Positions 18,853-28,403 of a stretch of 64,000 nucleotides of DNA are shown here, in pieces. Position 1 is the first letter of the stretch; each line of letters begins with the position of its first letter. The position numbers were made by a program, and so were the translations under genes. The notes under the pieces were generated by a model, which was not told the DNA's origin, did no database searches, and worked only from the letters and a program-made list of their open reading frames with translations. The DNA comes from Chloroflexi bacterium TSY (GTDB lineage: Bacteria > Chloroflexota > Anaerolineae > Caldilineales > Caldilineaceae): positions 1-64,000 of the forward strand of contig JAHBNG010000024.1 of NCBI GenBank assembly GCA_019217005.1. The letters run 5' to 3'.

Positions 18853-20532
18853 TCATTGGCCAGACCATAATCCCCTCAGCTCACGCCAGACCAAATAGGC
18901 AATAAGTACAATCGACACGCTAAAACCCACCACACCCAGCACTGGAATAAAGGCCCAATTCTCTTGGGGGGAGACACTCATGGCGATGGCAGAACCAATG
19001 GTGGATCCGGCCAAGGCCACGCCCATGGTAAATTGGCGGGCGATGTTGGTCAGCACACCCATCTCTTGAGAGAGATCCAAGCCCTTCATCTCCACCGTGA
19101 TGCTACCGCTACGAAGCTGGCGCAAAATTTCTTCAATCGCGTTATCTACCAACGGACCGGTTTGCTGTAGACGCAAGGCTCGATCCTGTAGAAAATCCCT
19201 AAATGCAGAAGGACTCATTTGGTTTTTGAGGAGCAGATTGGCAATGGTCTGGGATACCTCACGAAAGCTCAGTTGCGGATTGAGGGCAACGACCACCTCC
19301 ATCATCTGCATGAGCGATTTGAGCGCCATCACCAACTCGCTGGGGAGCTTGATGCCGTTGTCTTGCAGCATGCGAATTAGATCCGCAAAAAAGCTGGCGG
19401 CTCCCACTTCGACCAAGGGTACATCCAGCAATTTGCCCAAAAGCCGCTCAATCTCGCGAGTTATTTTGCGTCTGTCGACCTCGCGCATGGGTGTACCAAG
19501 CTCTAATGCCACCCTGGTTAAAGCGGTGCTATCTCGGTTGTAAACCGCCAACATTAGGTTGATAAACTCACGGCGTTGCTCTTTATCCAAAATGCCCATC
19601 ATGCCTAGATCCAAAAAGATGAGTTCTTTGGTCTCCAGGTTCACTGAAATGTTGCCTGGGTGGGGGTCGGCATGAAAGAAGCCATCAATGAGAATTTGCT
19701 GCCCTACAGAGCGCACAAAATCGGTTGCAACTTTTTCGCGTTCAACGCCCGCAGCATCCAGAGCCTTCACATCGCTAACCTTGACGCCTTCCATAAACTC
19801 CATCGTTAGTATCCGATCGGTGCTGCTTTCCCAATAGATGCGGGGTGCGCGGATGTTAGGGAAGTGGGCCAGGTTTTTACTCAACCGCTCGGCGTTGCGC
19901 CCTTCATTGCGATAACTGAGTTCTTCCAACAGGCTGGTGGCAAACTCATCTACCGCCGTCACCGCATCCATCTCCCGCGCCTGTTGTAAAGTACTTTCCA
20001 ACATCTGCGCCAAATTGTGCATGATGGTTAAATCTTCTTCAATTTGAGAGAGAATGTTGGGGCGCTGGATCTTGACCGCGACTTTTTCACCGCTGGTCAA
20101 TACTGCCTGGTGAACCTGACCGATAGAGGCTGCGGCCAGCGGTTCTGGGCTAAACTCGGCAAAGATTTCGTCCGGCGCAGCACCGAATTCTTCTATGAAG
20201 ATAGTGCTGACCTCGCCAAAGGTAAAAGGTGGTACATTGTTCTGCAATTTACTCAGTTCATCGGTCCATTCAGGGGGCAGGCTGGTACTTTGGCTGGCAA
20301 TCATCTGGCCGAACTTGACAAAGGTCGGACCTAGTTCTTGCAATAGCAAACGGACGCGTTCGGGGGTTGATAGCTGATCACTGGAAGGACGCTCATCCTC
20401 TTGGCTTCGGAAAAACTGACGGGCTTTTTGGAGTTGGTCGCTCCCAAGAACATCTTCAAAACCATAGCGAACAAAGCTACTTAAGATGTTGCCAAAGCGT
20501 TGGGTAGTGGCTAAGCTACGTCTATATTTCAT
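18853..20532 (-). CDS. ABC1/UbiB-family atypical protein kinase-like protein
   Basis: 559 residues. Motifs in order: KFGQMIASQSTSLPPEW (KxGQ extension, about 71-87), the alanine-rich loop AAASIGQVHQA (about 131-141), VAVKIQRP (ATP lysine), GFFHADPHPGN (catalytic loop) and FLDLGMMG (metal-binding DLG). The C-terminus has two membrane segments (FTMGVALAGSTIGSAIAM and FIPVLGVVGFSVSIVLIAYLV). ADCK/UbiB ATPases support isoprenoid quinone synthesis or lipid handling at the inner membrane. It runs divergently from the isoquinoline oxidoreductase operon. Confidence 0.9.
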   Translation of the reverse strand: MKYRRSLATTQRFGNILSSFVRYGFEDVLGSDQLQKARQFFRSQEDERPSSDQLSTPERVRLLLQELGPTFVKFGQMIASQSTSLPPEWTDELSKLQNNVPPFTFGEVSTIFIEEFGAAPDEIFAEFSPEPLAAASIGQVHQAVLTSGEKVAVKIQRPNILSQIEEDLTIMHNLAQMLESTLQQAREMDAVTAVDEFATSLLEELSYRNEGRNAERLSKNLAHFPNIRAPRIYWESSTDRILTMEFMEGVKVSDVKALDAAGVEREKVATDFVRSVGQQILIDGFFHADPHPGNISVNLETKELIFLDLGMMGILDKEQRREFINLMLAVYNRDSTALTRVALELGTPMREVDRRKITREIERLLGKLLDVPLVEVGAASFFADLIRMLQDNGIKLPSELVMALKSLMQMMEVVVALNPQLSFREVSQTIANLLLKNQMSPSAFRDFLQDRALRLQQTGPLVDNAIEEILRQLRSGSITVEMKGLDLSQEMGVLTNIARQFTMGVALAGSTIGSAIAMSVSPQENWAFIPVLGVVGFSVSIVLIAYLVWRELRGLWSGQ

Positions 20533-20717
20533 CGTTTCCTCCGGGACGTTTTGGTTTGACAGGTTCGCAGGGAGGCTTCATATGAAATTTATTCACGTAC
20601 CAGCAGATAAGCCCCTGAAAATCTGTGTACAAATACTATCTTGAATTTACAACAGAAGCAAGGATAGATACTTTTTGCTACGTATTTTGTTACAGCTTTT
20701 ACATTGTTTAATGGAGG

Positions 20718-20775
20718 ATTGTGCAAGGATTTGGGAGGATTGTGCATTCCGTTATTTGGGTTATCTTGATATAAT
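20718..20775 (+). promoter_or_regulatory. AraC-type class II promoter upstream of the isoquinoline oxidoreductase operon
   Basis: Two half-sites, ATTGTGCAAG at 20718 and TTGTGCATTC at 20740, are followed exactly 20 bp later by TATAAT (20770-20775). The same arrangement with identical spacing occurs at 34352, 44936 and 45053. The second half-site overlaps where the -35 box would be, as in AraC-family class II activation. The rest of the 390-bp gap 20533-20923 holds the divergent UbiB promoter and an AAGGAGA ribosome site before 20924. Confidence 0.7.
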
Positions 20776-20923
20776 TTCAACGTTTGCCTAATATTTGATA
20801 ATTGGTAGACCGCAATGAGGGATGCCCGCCTCGCTGCTTTCTACTGATTGGCAGGTGTAAATTAGAAACTTCGCAAATTACCCTCTCTGATGACCTATTT
20901 GTTGATACGAAAGGAGAACATCC

Positions 20924-21583
20924 ATGCAACAACCTGTTCAGCGATGGTTCCGTCCCAAAACTTCACGAATGGTGCCTTTGTTTCCTGCACTGTTGGTCAT
21001 TGCTGCATTGGTCACTGCCAGTTGTGGTCCGGCAGCGCGCCCGACTACTGTGCCACAAGTCCAAACGCTGGCAGAGGCTCAAACCAATAGAGGAGCACCA
21101 GCACCCAGGATAACGCCGACACAGCTTTCGAGACTGTCATGAGCGTCTTAACCCACCCCCGCTGTATCAACTGTCATCCCGTTGGCGACCGACCTCGGCA
21201 GCGCGACGAGCAGATCATCCACCTCTTTAACGTCACACGCGGCGAAGACAATCACGGTGGCCCGTCCAAACTTGCGAGACTTGTCACCATGAGGAAAACA
21301 ATCCATATAGCCTCGTGCCTGGTGCGCCCCACTGGGGATTGGCCCCAAGACGATGGGATGGTATGGCCTAAGCCACGCCGAGATTGCCCAAAGATTGCTC
21401 GACCCCGAAATGAATGGCGGTCGCAGCCACGAAGATCTGTTGCACCACATGAGCGAAGATGCCCTCGTCCTCTGGGCCTGGGAACCGGGCGGTGATCGTA
21501 CCCCCATCCCGGTTCCTCATGATGAGTTTGTGCAGGCGCTGGAGACGTGGCTGGAGGCTGGCGCGCCGATTCCGGCAGAGTAG
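20924..21583 (+). pseudogene. Lipoprotein c-type cytochrome of the isoquinoline oxidoreductase operon, frameshifted
   Basis: The start has a good AAGGAGA site. A lipoprotein signal ends at the lipobox VTASC (about residue 30). The sequence then changes frame near 21110 to give FETVMSVLTHPRCINCHPVG, changes again before 21270 to CETCHHEENNP and VPGAPHWGLAP, and once more near 21345 to give MGWYGLSHAEIAQRLLDP and the end at 21583. Two CxxCH haem motifs and the LTHPRCxNCHP signature match the cytochrome subunit often encoded beside IorA and IorB. It would take electrons from the molybdenum enzyme at the membrane. Three frame changes make it non-functional as written. Confidence 0.75.
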
Positions 21584-21655
21584 ATAGATGACAAGGTGAT
21601 AGGGTGAGGACTATCCCACCCTACAACCTTGCAATTTTTACAAAGGAAAACAATT

Positions 21656-22123
21656 ATGGAATTTAACTTCAAAGTAAATGGCGAGCCGGTAACGGTCGAT
21701 GTGGATCCGATGATGCCGCTGCTGTGGGTGGTGCGCGATGTACTGGGCCTAAAGGGGACGAAATACGGCTGTGGGCGGGCCATGTGTGGGGCGTGTTCGC
21801 TCCATGTCGATGGCGATCTGTTCCGTTCTTGTACCTACCCAGTCAAGTATGCAGAAGGCAAAGAGGTTACAACGCTCGAAGGACTTTCCGGGAGCGAAGA
21901 GAATCTACACCCAATCCAGCAGGCGTGGATGGAGGTGAATGTGCCCCAATGTGGTTACTGTCAGCCCGGTTTTATGATGGCCGCTGCCAAGCTGATTGCC
22001 GAGATTCCCAACCCGACTGATGACGATATCAAGCAGAACATCAGCAATATCTGTCGTTGTGGTACCCATCCGCGGATCATCAAAGCGATTCATCGGGCAG
22101 CAGAGCTAAATCAGGAGGGTTAG
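21656..22123 (+). CDS. iorA: Isoquinoline 1-oxidoreductase-type alpha subunit ([2Fe-2S])
   Basis: 155 residues from MEFNFKVNGEPVTVDVD, with AAAGGA 9 bp upstream. The N-terminal plant-type [2Fe-2S] site is GCGRAMCGACSLHVDG, with its last Cys in FRSCTYPV. The C-terminal four-helix [2Fe-2S] site is PQCGYCQPGFMMAA with CRCGTHPRI. This is the small electron-transfer subunit of xanthine-oxidase-family aldehyde or N-heterocycle hydroxylases. It is followed 4 bp later by the large subunit, so the two are co-translated. Confidence 0.9.
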   Translation: MEFNFKVNGEPVTVDVDPMMPLLWVVRDVLGLKGTKYGCGRAMCGACSLHVDGDLFRSCTYPVKYAEGKEVTTLEGLSGSEENLHPIQQAWMEVNVPQCGYCQPGFMMAAAKLIAEIPNPTDDDIKQNISNICRCGTHPRIIKAIHRAAELNQEG

Positions 22124-22127
22124 GTCT

Positions 22128-24380
22128 ATGGCTACTGAAAATACAACTCCAGTCAATGAGCAACCTGAGAACAATCAAAGCGAGGATCAACCCAAGAAGC
22201 GGCGACGGGTCTTCAGCCGACGCAACTTTCTGATTGGCGGCGCAATTGTGCTCGGCGGATCGGCTGCGGCACTCTATTTTGGCCGCACCCCGATCCGCCG
22301 CTCTCTGCACCACTTCATGGCCGAAGCCGGTGGTCCTCACGGCATCTCCGGCTTTGAACCCGAAATCGTGTTTGAGATGCAGCCCGACAACACCCTGCAA
22401 ATCAACTTCGCCAAAGCAGAAATGGGTCAAGGGATCGTCACAGGCATCGCCATGCTGGTGGCTGAAGAACTCGACATCGCCTATGAAAACATTACCGTCA
22501 AAATGGCGACCTCTGCCAATGGTCTCATCGATGCATTTGGCACGGGTGCCAGTGCAACGACGCGCAGTATGTACGTGCCAACCCGCGAGTTAGCGGCGAC
22601 ATTCCGCGAAATGCTCAAGACAGCAGCAGCTGCGCAATGGGCCGTAGACGTGTCGCAGGTCAGCACCGCCGACGGCGTGGTCAGTTCCGGCAGCAACAGC
22701 GTGACCTACATCAATGTCGTCAACAGCACGACCGAATGGGAGATTCCCGACACACCAGAATTGCGCCCCCGCTCGTCGTTCAAGGTTGTCGGCACGGAGA
22801 AGCCGCGCATCGACCTCAAGCCAAAGGTGATGGGCGACGCGATTTTTGGGCTGGATCAGGAAGTGCCCGACATGCTCCATGCCAACGTCCTCAAATGCCC
22901 CTTCATTGAAGGCACGCTCCAGAGCATGGACGTGGCCGCGGCGAAGGCGTTCCCCGGCGTGGTCGATGTGGTAGAACTGGATGATTTGGTTGCAGTGGTG
23001 GCAGAGAATCGCTATGCAGCCGAGATGGGCAAACGCAAGCTCAACGCGCAGTGGGATGTGCCGAAAGTGTGGCAGCAGGCCGAAATCGACGAGCGGCTCA
23101 CCGTAGGTAATGAAGATGTTACGCCGGTCAACCTTCTCCGTAACGGTAACGCAGTGCGCACTATCGAGGCGGATGGTGGGACGGTAATCGAAGCCGAGTA
23201 TCGTGTGCCGATTGGTGTTCATGCCCACATGGAACCGAACAGTGCCATCGTAGACGTGCGCGAGGATTCTGCACTGGTGATTACAGCAACGCAGTCGGCA
23301 GGTCTTGCACGGTCAGACGTTGCGAGTGCCACAGGATTGGACACAGACAATGTTGAAGTCCAGACGGCCTATTTAGGTGGTGGTTTTGGCCGCAGATATG
23401 CCTTGAATCCGGCGGGCGATGCTGCACGCATTTCCCAGGCAGTGGGGCGACCGGTACAAATCGTCTGGGATCGGGAGACCGAATTTTTGTGTGGTGTTGT
23501 GCGCCCTGCCACCCATCACATTCTGCGTGCCAAACTCAACGATGCAGGTGAGTTAATCGCCATGAATCACGAGTTGGCCTCTGGCGATCAGGGATTGGGT
23601 CTCTTTCCGTTGCCATTTTCCCTCAAGCCAATTCTCGGTGCCGACATCGTCTCCGCTGGGCACGGCGCGGCATTTTTGTACAACATCGAACATGGCGAGG
23701 CGAACATCTGGCACATCGACATGCCTTTCCTCACCAGCATCTGGCGCGGTGTGGGCATGTACCCCAACGGCTTTGCGATTGAGAGCTTCATGGATGAGGT
23801 GGCACGCGCCGCCAATCAAGACCCGTTCGATTTACGATTGGCGCATTTGCCGGAAGAGCCAGAGAAACATGAACGCTGGAAAGAGATGTTGCTGCAGCTG
23901 CGTGAAGAAAGCGGCTGGGATGAGTCGAAAGCAGACGGCATTGGGCGCGGCATGGCGATCATCGAAGACCGCATCACCGTCGCCGCTGCCGTTGTCGAAG
24001 CCAAAATCGTGGACGGCAATATTCGCGTCCACAAGGTCACATCGGCGGTCGATCCCGGCGTGGTCATTAATCCTGACGGTGTGCGGCAGCAGGTTGAAGG
24101 TTGTGCGATGATGGGCATTAGTTCTGCGCTCTACGAAGATAACTTCATCGAAGATGGACAGTTCCATGCCACCAACTACCACAAATATCCGCTTGCGATG
24201 CTCTCCGATACGCCGCCCGAAATCAACGTGGTGATGATCGAAGGGTCGGAAGTCCCAACAGGCATTGGTGAACCACCGATTGCACCGATTGCCCCTGCCA
24301 TCGCCAACGCGATTTTTGATGCGACAGGGATCCGTTTACGTCACTTGCCTTTGCAGAAGGAATTCAGCAATATGAGCTAA
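22128..24380 (+). CDS. iorB: Isoquinoline 1-oxidoreductase-type beta subunit (molybdopterin-binding, Tat-exported)
   Basis: 750 residues. The N-terminus carries a twin-arginine signal (RRRVFSRRNFLIGGAIVLGG, about 25-44), so the enzyme is exported folded. Family landmarks: AKAEMGQGIVTGIAMLVAEEL near 90-110, the cofactor loops GTGASATTRSMY and AYLGGGFGRRYALNPAGDA, WRGVGMYPNGFAIESFMDEVA, and a C-terminal GIGEPPIAPIAPAIANAIF with the catalytic Glu. With IorA it hydroxylates an N-heterocycle or aldehyde using water and passes electrons to a cytochrome. The substrate is not predictable. An AraC-type promoter at 20718 probably drives the operon. Confidence 0.9.
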   Translation: MATENTTPVNEQPENNQSEDQPKKRRRVFSRRNFLIGGAIVLGGSAAALYFGRTPIRRSLHHFMAEAGGPHGISGFEPEIVFEMQPDNTLQINFAKAEMGQGIVTGIAMLVAEELDIAYENITVKMATSANGLIDAFGTGASATTRSMYVPTRELAATFREMLKTAAAAQWAVDVSQVSTADGVVSSGSNSVTYINVVNSTTEWEIPDTPELRPRSSFKVVGTEKPRIDLKPKVMGDAIFGLDQEVPDMLHANVLKCPFIEGTLQSMDVAAAKAFPGVVDVVELDDLVAVVAENRYAAEMGKRKLNAQWDVPKVWQQAEIDERLTVGNEDVTPVNLLRNGNAVRTIEADGGTVIEAEYRVPIGVHAHMEPNSAIVDVREDSALVITATQSAGLARSDVASATGLDTDNVEVQTAYLGGGFGRRYALNPAGDAARISQAVGRPVQIVWDRETEFLCGVVRPATHHILRAKLNDAGELIAMNHELASGDQGLGLFPLPFSLKPILGADIVSAGHGAAFLYNIEHGEANIWHIDMPFLTSIWRGVGMYPNGFAIESFMDEVARAANQDPFDLRLAHLPEEPEKHERWKEMLLQLREESGWDESKADGIGRGMAIIEDRITVAAAVVEAKIVDGNIRVHKVTSAVDPGVVINPDGVRQQVEGCAMMGISSALYEDNFIEDGQFHATNYHKYPLAMLSDTPPEINVVMIEGSEVPTGIGEPPIAPIAPAIANAIFDATGIRLRHLPLQKEFSNMS

Positions 24381-24384
24381 AAGC

Positions 24385-24966
24385 TTGTGCTTTGAAAACG
24401 TTCGTTGCGACAGAGCGACGGCTACGGCAGTTGTCGTCGCAAAAGGCAATCATGCCTGGTTAGGGCGTATACCTGCGAGAGAGGCGATGTGGGCACCACC
24501 AGGAACCATCTATATGTATTACAGTCTTGGTGGCGACTCGCTCAACATTAGCGTGGCAGGCGATGGGCATGTGGTGCTGATCAAAGGCTGTCGGCCTCTG
24601 ATTGGCGGGCCGTCTGGCCTTGACGCACTCGCCGTGATGCACTCGCTGAATCCTGGAAATCGCGGACCACGCCCCGTCCATAAGCTCCTTGCAGGTCAAG
24701 CCCTGCTGGCTCGTGCGCTCAACCTAAAGGTCCCTGACTGGACTGGAAAACAGTTCGATCCAGATATGTTTTTTGTCGAAGATGTCGGGTACCAGCCAGC
24801 TTCAATCATAAGATGTCGCAGACTCGGATTACCAGAGGGACGAGACGAGCACATGATGCTTCGGTATGTTGACGAAGCATATGTGAAGTCGGCAACACAA
24901 AACCCACTTGGCAAGCGAGCTTGGAAAGAAGGATCCGATTATCAACGGTTAAGTGCTTATCCGTAA
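24385..24966 (+). pseudogene. DNA-3-methyladenine glycosylase (AAG/Mpg family), 5'-truncated
   Basis: The frame from about 24450 gives NHAWLGRIPAREAMWAPPGT, IYMYYSLGGDSLNISV, VVLIKGCRPLIGG and FVEDVGYQPASIIRCRRLGL, which are middle and C-terminal AAG-family segments. The first 30 or so residues are unrelated, and the ETEAY segment with the catalytic Glu is missing, so base excision would be impossible. The last residues and the stop codon are supplied by the repeat element at 24955-25034. The gene begins 4 bp after iorB, suggesting that a deletion joined them. Confidence 0.7.
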
Positions 24967-25034
24967 AGTTCTGTGACGATGTATTCTTATTCGAGAAGCT
25001 GGTTGGACTCACAACCACTTTTCGGATAGGTTCT
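24955..25034 (+). repeat. MITE-like 80-bp repeat, copy A
   Basis: GCTTATCCGTAAAGTTCTG at the left and ACAACCACTTTTCGGATAGG near the right form imperfect terminal inverted repeats. An inverted second copy lies at 37193-37272; the two share TTCTGTGACGA, TGGACTCACAACCACTTTTC and GATAGGTTCT. The element overlaps the 3' end of the AAG remnant. Confidence 0.75.
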
Positions 25035-25147
25035 AAGCTAGGATGAAGGTCTTCTTGATTGCTAAAGTATCTTCGAGCCAGCCCTAACTTCGCTTCCAAC
25101 CGACGCTTCGCATGGCTGAATCACGAGAGTTCTCCTTTTTTTGGGCT

Positions 25148-25804
25148 CTAGTTGAAACCTTTGACTATCCCTTCTTTCATGGCCACAACTGCGGCCTGGG
25201 TACGGTCGGCAACGCCCAGTTTTTCGATGACGGTACTGACATAGTTGCGCACGGTGCCAGGGGCCAAGTGGAGCCGTTCGGCAATTGCACCATTATTGAG
25301 TCCTTGCGCGATCAATCTCAATACATCCCGTTCGCGCTCGGTCAGGCCGGCTAGCGCCACAGCGGGCGTCTGTGGATCAGCTTTCTTCTTGCTGATGTGG
25401 CGCATCAATTTCCCAGCAATCGCTGGATCGAGAAAAGATTCGTTGTTCATGGTGCCTTTGATGGCCGCCACCAATTCATCGCGCCGTGAGTCTTTGAGCA
25501 GATAGCCCGCGGCGCCGGCGTGGATGGCATCAAAGACCCACTCATCGGCCGAGTAGGTGGTGAGTACAAGCACGGGCAAGGTTGGATGACTTTCGCTCAG
25601 AATTTGGGTAGCTTGCACCCCGTTCATGATGGGCATTTGTAGGTCCATCACGATCATATCGGGCTCTAAGGTTTTGACTTGAGCCAGGGCTTCCTCGCCA
25701 TTGTCCGCCTGACCAACGACTTCTATCTCTGGATCAGTGCCGATAATGGCGGCTAACCCTTCACGAACAACTATCTGATCATCAACGAGCACAATTCGAA
25801 TCAT
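25148..25804 (-). CDS. NarL/LiaR-family response regulator
   Basis: 218 residues from MIRIVLVDDQIVVREGLAAI. The receiver has the acidic pair DD at 8-9, the phosphoacceptor Asp in DMIVMDLQMPIM (about 54) and the Lys in LLKDSRRDEL. A LuxR helix-turn-helix follows (LTERERDVLRLIAQGLNNG, RLHLAPGTVRNYVSTVIEKL). Its start codon overlaps the stop of the sensor kinase (ATGA), so the pair is coupled. It probably binds the GTCATAG/CTATGAC boxes upstream of the kinase. A decayed paralogue lies at 31905-32165. Confidence 0.9.
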   Translation of the reverse strand: MIRIVLVDDQIVVREGLAAIIGTDPEIEVVGQADNGEEALAQVKTLEPDMIVMDLQMPIMNGVQATQILSESHPTLPVLVLTTYSADEWVFDAIHAGAAGYLLKDSRRDELVAAIKGTMNNESFLDPAIAGKLMRHISKKKADPQTPAVALAGLTERERDVLRLIAQGLNNGAIAERLHLAPGTVRNYVSTVIEKLGVADRTQAAVVAMKEGIVKGFN

Positions 25805-27063
25805 AACTCTTTCCTTACGCTTACAAAAATCGTCGTTCCTTTGCCCAAGGAGCTTTCTACTTGTAAGTCTCCACCACAAAGTGCTGCCCGTTCGCTCATC
25901 CCTTTCAGCCCGTAGTGTCCCGTTTCAAGAGGGGCATCGTCGATATTGAAGCCAATCCCATCATCTGTCACTTCGAGACAAAGTTTTTCCTCTGTTTCCA
26001 CCAATCGCAGCGTAATGGTTTCGGTGCGAGCGTGGCGCACGATATTCTCCAACGCCTCCTGGGCAATCCGGTAGAGTCCTTGCTCTACATGTGGTTCAAG
26101 ATTGACACCGATGTGCGAGGACAAGTCAGTTTGCAGGGTTGCACCCGCTCGTTCGGCCGCTTCTGCACCGACTGTCTGTAGTGCCAAACCCAGCCCCAAA
26201 TCCTGGAGTGGGGTGGCACGCAATGCCTGCAGCGCGCGACGGGCTTCCGTTAATCCTGTTCTGGCCATTTCGTCCGCCCGCAACAGCATCACCTCTGCCG
26301 TCTCTGGGTTGCATTTCCAGAGAGCACGCGCCGCTTCGATCTGGACCGTTACGCCACTGAGCGAATGGGCCAAAGTATCGTGAAGTTCCCGTGCCAGCCG
26401 ATTGCGTTCACGGCTGATGGTCAGTTCTTCCTGTTGAATAGCTTGTTGACGTAACTGGCTGTTAGCTGACTCTACTTGCTGCCACCGAGACTGCAAAAGC
26501 TGACTGAAGCGCCAAAAGAAATAACCAATTATGCCCCACGTTACCGATGTGAGGAGAGCAATCATCACCAAGTTTTCGACAAAGCGTATATCTACATGCA
26601 TTAGGAAGAGTCCCAAAAGCAGAATGGAGAGCCCACTTGCCACGGCTGTCAACACAACTAAGCGCAAGCTATACATCCAACTAGCAGTAAATATGGGCGC
26701 GAGCCACAAGATCTGCATAGACGCAATTGTGAGCATGAACGTGCCAAAATCTTCTGTATGTCGATCAAAACCAGAGAGATTTAATACGATTTGTATGATT
26801 AATGGACCGACTATAGCAATGCCCATGCCAATCGGTCGCCAGCGCATGCCCAGGCGCCGACGTAGCCACATGGATGACATATAGGCCGACCAAATTGTGG
26901 CATGCCCGGTCGCATAAATACGGCGCGTCCATTCTAACCCCTGCGGGTCTGAGACAAACCAATAACTGACGAGCGACACGACCATGAGTGTCAGCCAAAT
27001 ATATGAAAATATGCTTAGCGTACTCGTTTTGTATGATCCGCTAGCCTCAGGATATTGAAACAT
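25801..27063 (-). CDS. NarL/LiaR-type sensor histidine kinase
   Basis: 420 residues from MFQYPEASGSYKTST, with an AGGTGG site just upstream. About five membrane helices span residues 15-175, followed by a short coiled coil. The HisKA_3 phosphoacceptor is in ARELHDTLAHSLSGVTVQIE, and the HATPase has IAQEALENIVRHA (N box), DDGIGFNID (G1) and GHYGLKGMSERAA (G2). There is no periplasmic sensor domain, so the membrane bundle itself is the probable input, as in LiaS-type envelope stress sensors. The gene is divergent from a lipoprotein phosphatase at 27280. Confidence 0.9.
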   Translation of the reverse strand: MFQYPEASGSYKTSTLSIFSYIWLTLMVVSLVSYWFVSDPQGLEWTRRIYATGHATIWSAYMSSMWLRRRLGMRWRPIGMGIAIVGPLIIQIVLNLSGFDRHTEDFGTFMLTIASMQILWLAPIFTASWMYSLRLVVLTAVASGLSILLLGLFLMHVDIRFVENLVMIALLTSVTWGIIGYFFWRFSQLLQSRWQQVESANSQLRQQAIQQEELTISRERNRLARELHDTLAHSLSGVTVQIEAARALWKCNPETAEVMLLRADEMARTGLTEARRALQALRATPLQDLGLGLALQTVGAEAAERAGATLQTDLSSHIGVNLEPHVEQGLYRIAQEALENIVRHARTETITLRLVETEEKLCLEVTDDGIGFNIDDAPLETGHYGLKGMSERAALCGGDLQVESSLGKGTTIFVSVRKEL

Positions 27064-27170
27064 CCACCTATCATAACATAATCGTGTCATAGGCTGGGAG
27101 TGACCCATGTCATAGGTTGATCTGTGACAAAATCTGTGACACCGATCACTTCCGCATCTGACAGACCCGC
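27064..27170 (-). promoter_or_regulatory. Promoter/operator region of the two-component system, with repeated GTCATAG boxes
   Basis: TCATAACATA is followed by GTGTCATAGG, GTGACCCATGTCATAGG, TGTGACAAAATCTGTGACA and CGATCACTTC. The same order of boxes recurs before the decayed paralogue at 32514-32620. These are candidate binding sites for the response regulator and could also control the divergent gene at 27280. Confidence 0.6.
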
Positions 27171-27279
27171 CTCTAAAGTAGAGCCGCCCCTGAGTGAGCG
27201 ATGTGTCTGGGAACATTGCACTCGTTCACGAGAGTAACGAGAAATCCGATGATGTTCTATACTCAATATGGAGAAATAT

Positions 27280-28332
27280 ATGAAACTAGGGAAAAAGATG
27301 AGACTCAGTACCATTATGTTCATCGGTGTGATAATACTGACAGCGTGTGGTGCAACCCTCAGAGAGGAGGCTGCTGAGACCGCTGCAGAGCTTGAAGCGG
27401 CTAAAGAAACTGTGGAAGAAGTCATCAAAGAAGAGCTGGCCGAGGAAATTGCTGAAGTAGAAGAAGCCAAAGAAGCTGTGGAAAAAGCACTTACCAAAGA
27501 AATGGCCGAAGACGAAGAGTTCGTCAGATTGATTCCCATCGCCGGGACTGAAAATTTTCGGGATTTGGGTGGCTATATGACGACCGATGGTAAAACGGTT
27601 AAACCGGGCCTGCTTTATCGATCAGATTCATTGGCCGATCTGGAAAACCCCGAAGACTTGAATGAGTTAGGTCTGGTCACGGTTGTTGATTTTCGTGCCG
27701 ATGGAGAGATAGCGGAAGGTCCAGATAAGCTGCCAGAAGGCAACAATATCAAGTATGTCAATCTCCCCATTGGGAACCCCGAGAACATAGAAGAATTAAT
27801 CCCCCCGGAGAAGTTGCAGGGTAAGACAATGGACGAATTCCGATCTGAACTGACCGAACTCTATATGGTCGGAGATTTTGACCAAATCGACAAGATTCTG
27901 TCGGACCTAAATATTGATATTGCGGAAGAACGAATCAAACGCTATGTTGAGTTTACGAGTAAACGTACAGACATATTCGGTGGATTATTGAATGAAGTGC
28001 TAGCAGCCGATGGAGAACCGCTGCTCTTCCACTGCGAAGGGGGGAAAGATCGAACCGGTGTTGGGGCTGCGCTACTGCTGATGACCTTGGGCGTCCCCCG
28101 CGAAACCGTGATGGAAGACTATCTCTTAACAAATGAGTACACGAATGCAGAAGAACTCAGAGCACAGGCACCCCAATCGCTCTACTCCACCATCGGTGCC
28201 CACGAAGAACAGATGGCCGCAGCGCTGAATTATATCGACGAAAATTACGAAAGCTTTGATGACTATCGTCGGACAGCTCTCGGTATCTCTGATGAACAAG
28301 TAGATCAAATGAAAGACCTTTTGCTGGAATAA
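27280..28332 (+). CDS. Lipoprotein tyrosine phosphatase (IphP/Y_phosphatase3-like)
   Basis: The start is taken at 27280 (MKLGKKMRLSTIMFIG) because GGAG lies 6 bp upstream; an ATG 12 bp earlier overlaps that site. A lipoprotein signal ends at ILTAC, then a charged coiled-coil rich in Glu/Ala/Lys (about residues 28-75). The phosphatase domain follows with GTENFRDLGGYMTTDG, RSDSLADL and the P-loop HCEGGKDRTGVGAA (C(X)5R). It is probably anchored outside the membrane and dephosphorylates Tyr/Ser proteins or phosphoinositide-like substrates. It is divergent from the two-component system, so it may belong to its regulon. A strong terminator follows. Confidence 0.85.
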   Translation: MKLGKKMRLSTIMFIGVIILTACGATLREEAAETAAELEAAKETVEEVIKEELAEEIAEVEEAKEAVEKALTKEMAEDEEFVRLIPIAGTENFRDLGGYMTTDGKTVKPGLLYRSDSLADLENPEDLNELGLVTVVDFRADGEIAEGPDKLPEGNNIKYVNLPIGNPENIEELIPPEKLQGKTMDEFRSELTELYMVGDFDQIDKILSDLNIDIAEERIKRYVEFTSKRTDIFGGLLNEVLAADGEPLLFHCEGGKDRTGVGAALLLMTLGVPRETVMEDYLLTNEYTNAEELRAQAPQSLYSTIGAHEEQMAAALNYIDENYESFDDYRRTALGISDEQVDQMKDLLLE

Positions 28333-28360
28333 GGTTCCGCTAGAAATAGACTTATACTCA

Positions 28361-28403
28361 AAAAGGAAGTCCGGCTTCAGGCGAACGCCGGACTTCCTTC
28401 TTT
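28361..28403 (+). terminator. Hairpin terminator after the phosphatase gene
   Basis: The stem AAGGAAGTCCGGC / GCCGGACTTCCTT (13 bp, perfect, 11-base loop) is preceded by A-rich and followed by T-rich sequence (TTCTTTG), so it could act in both directions. Confidence 0.8.
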
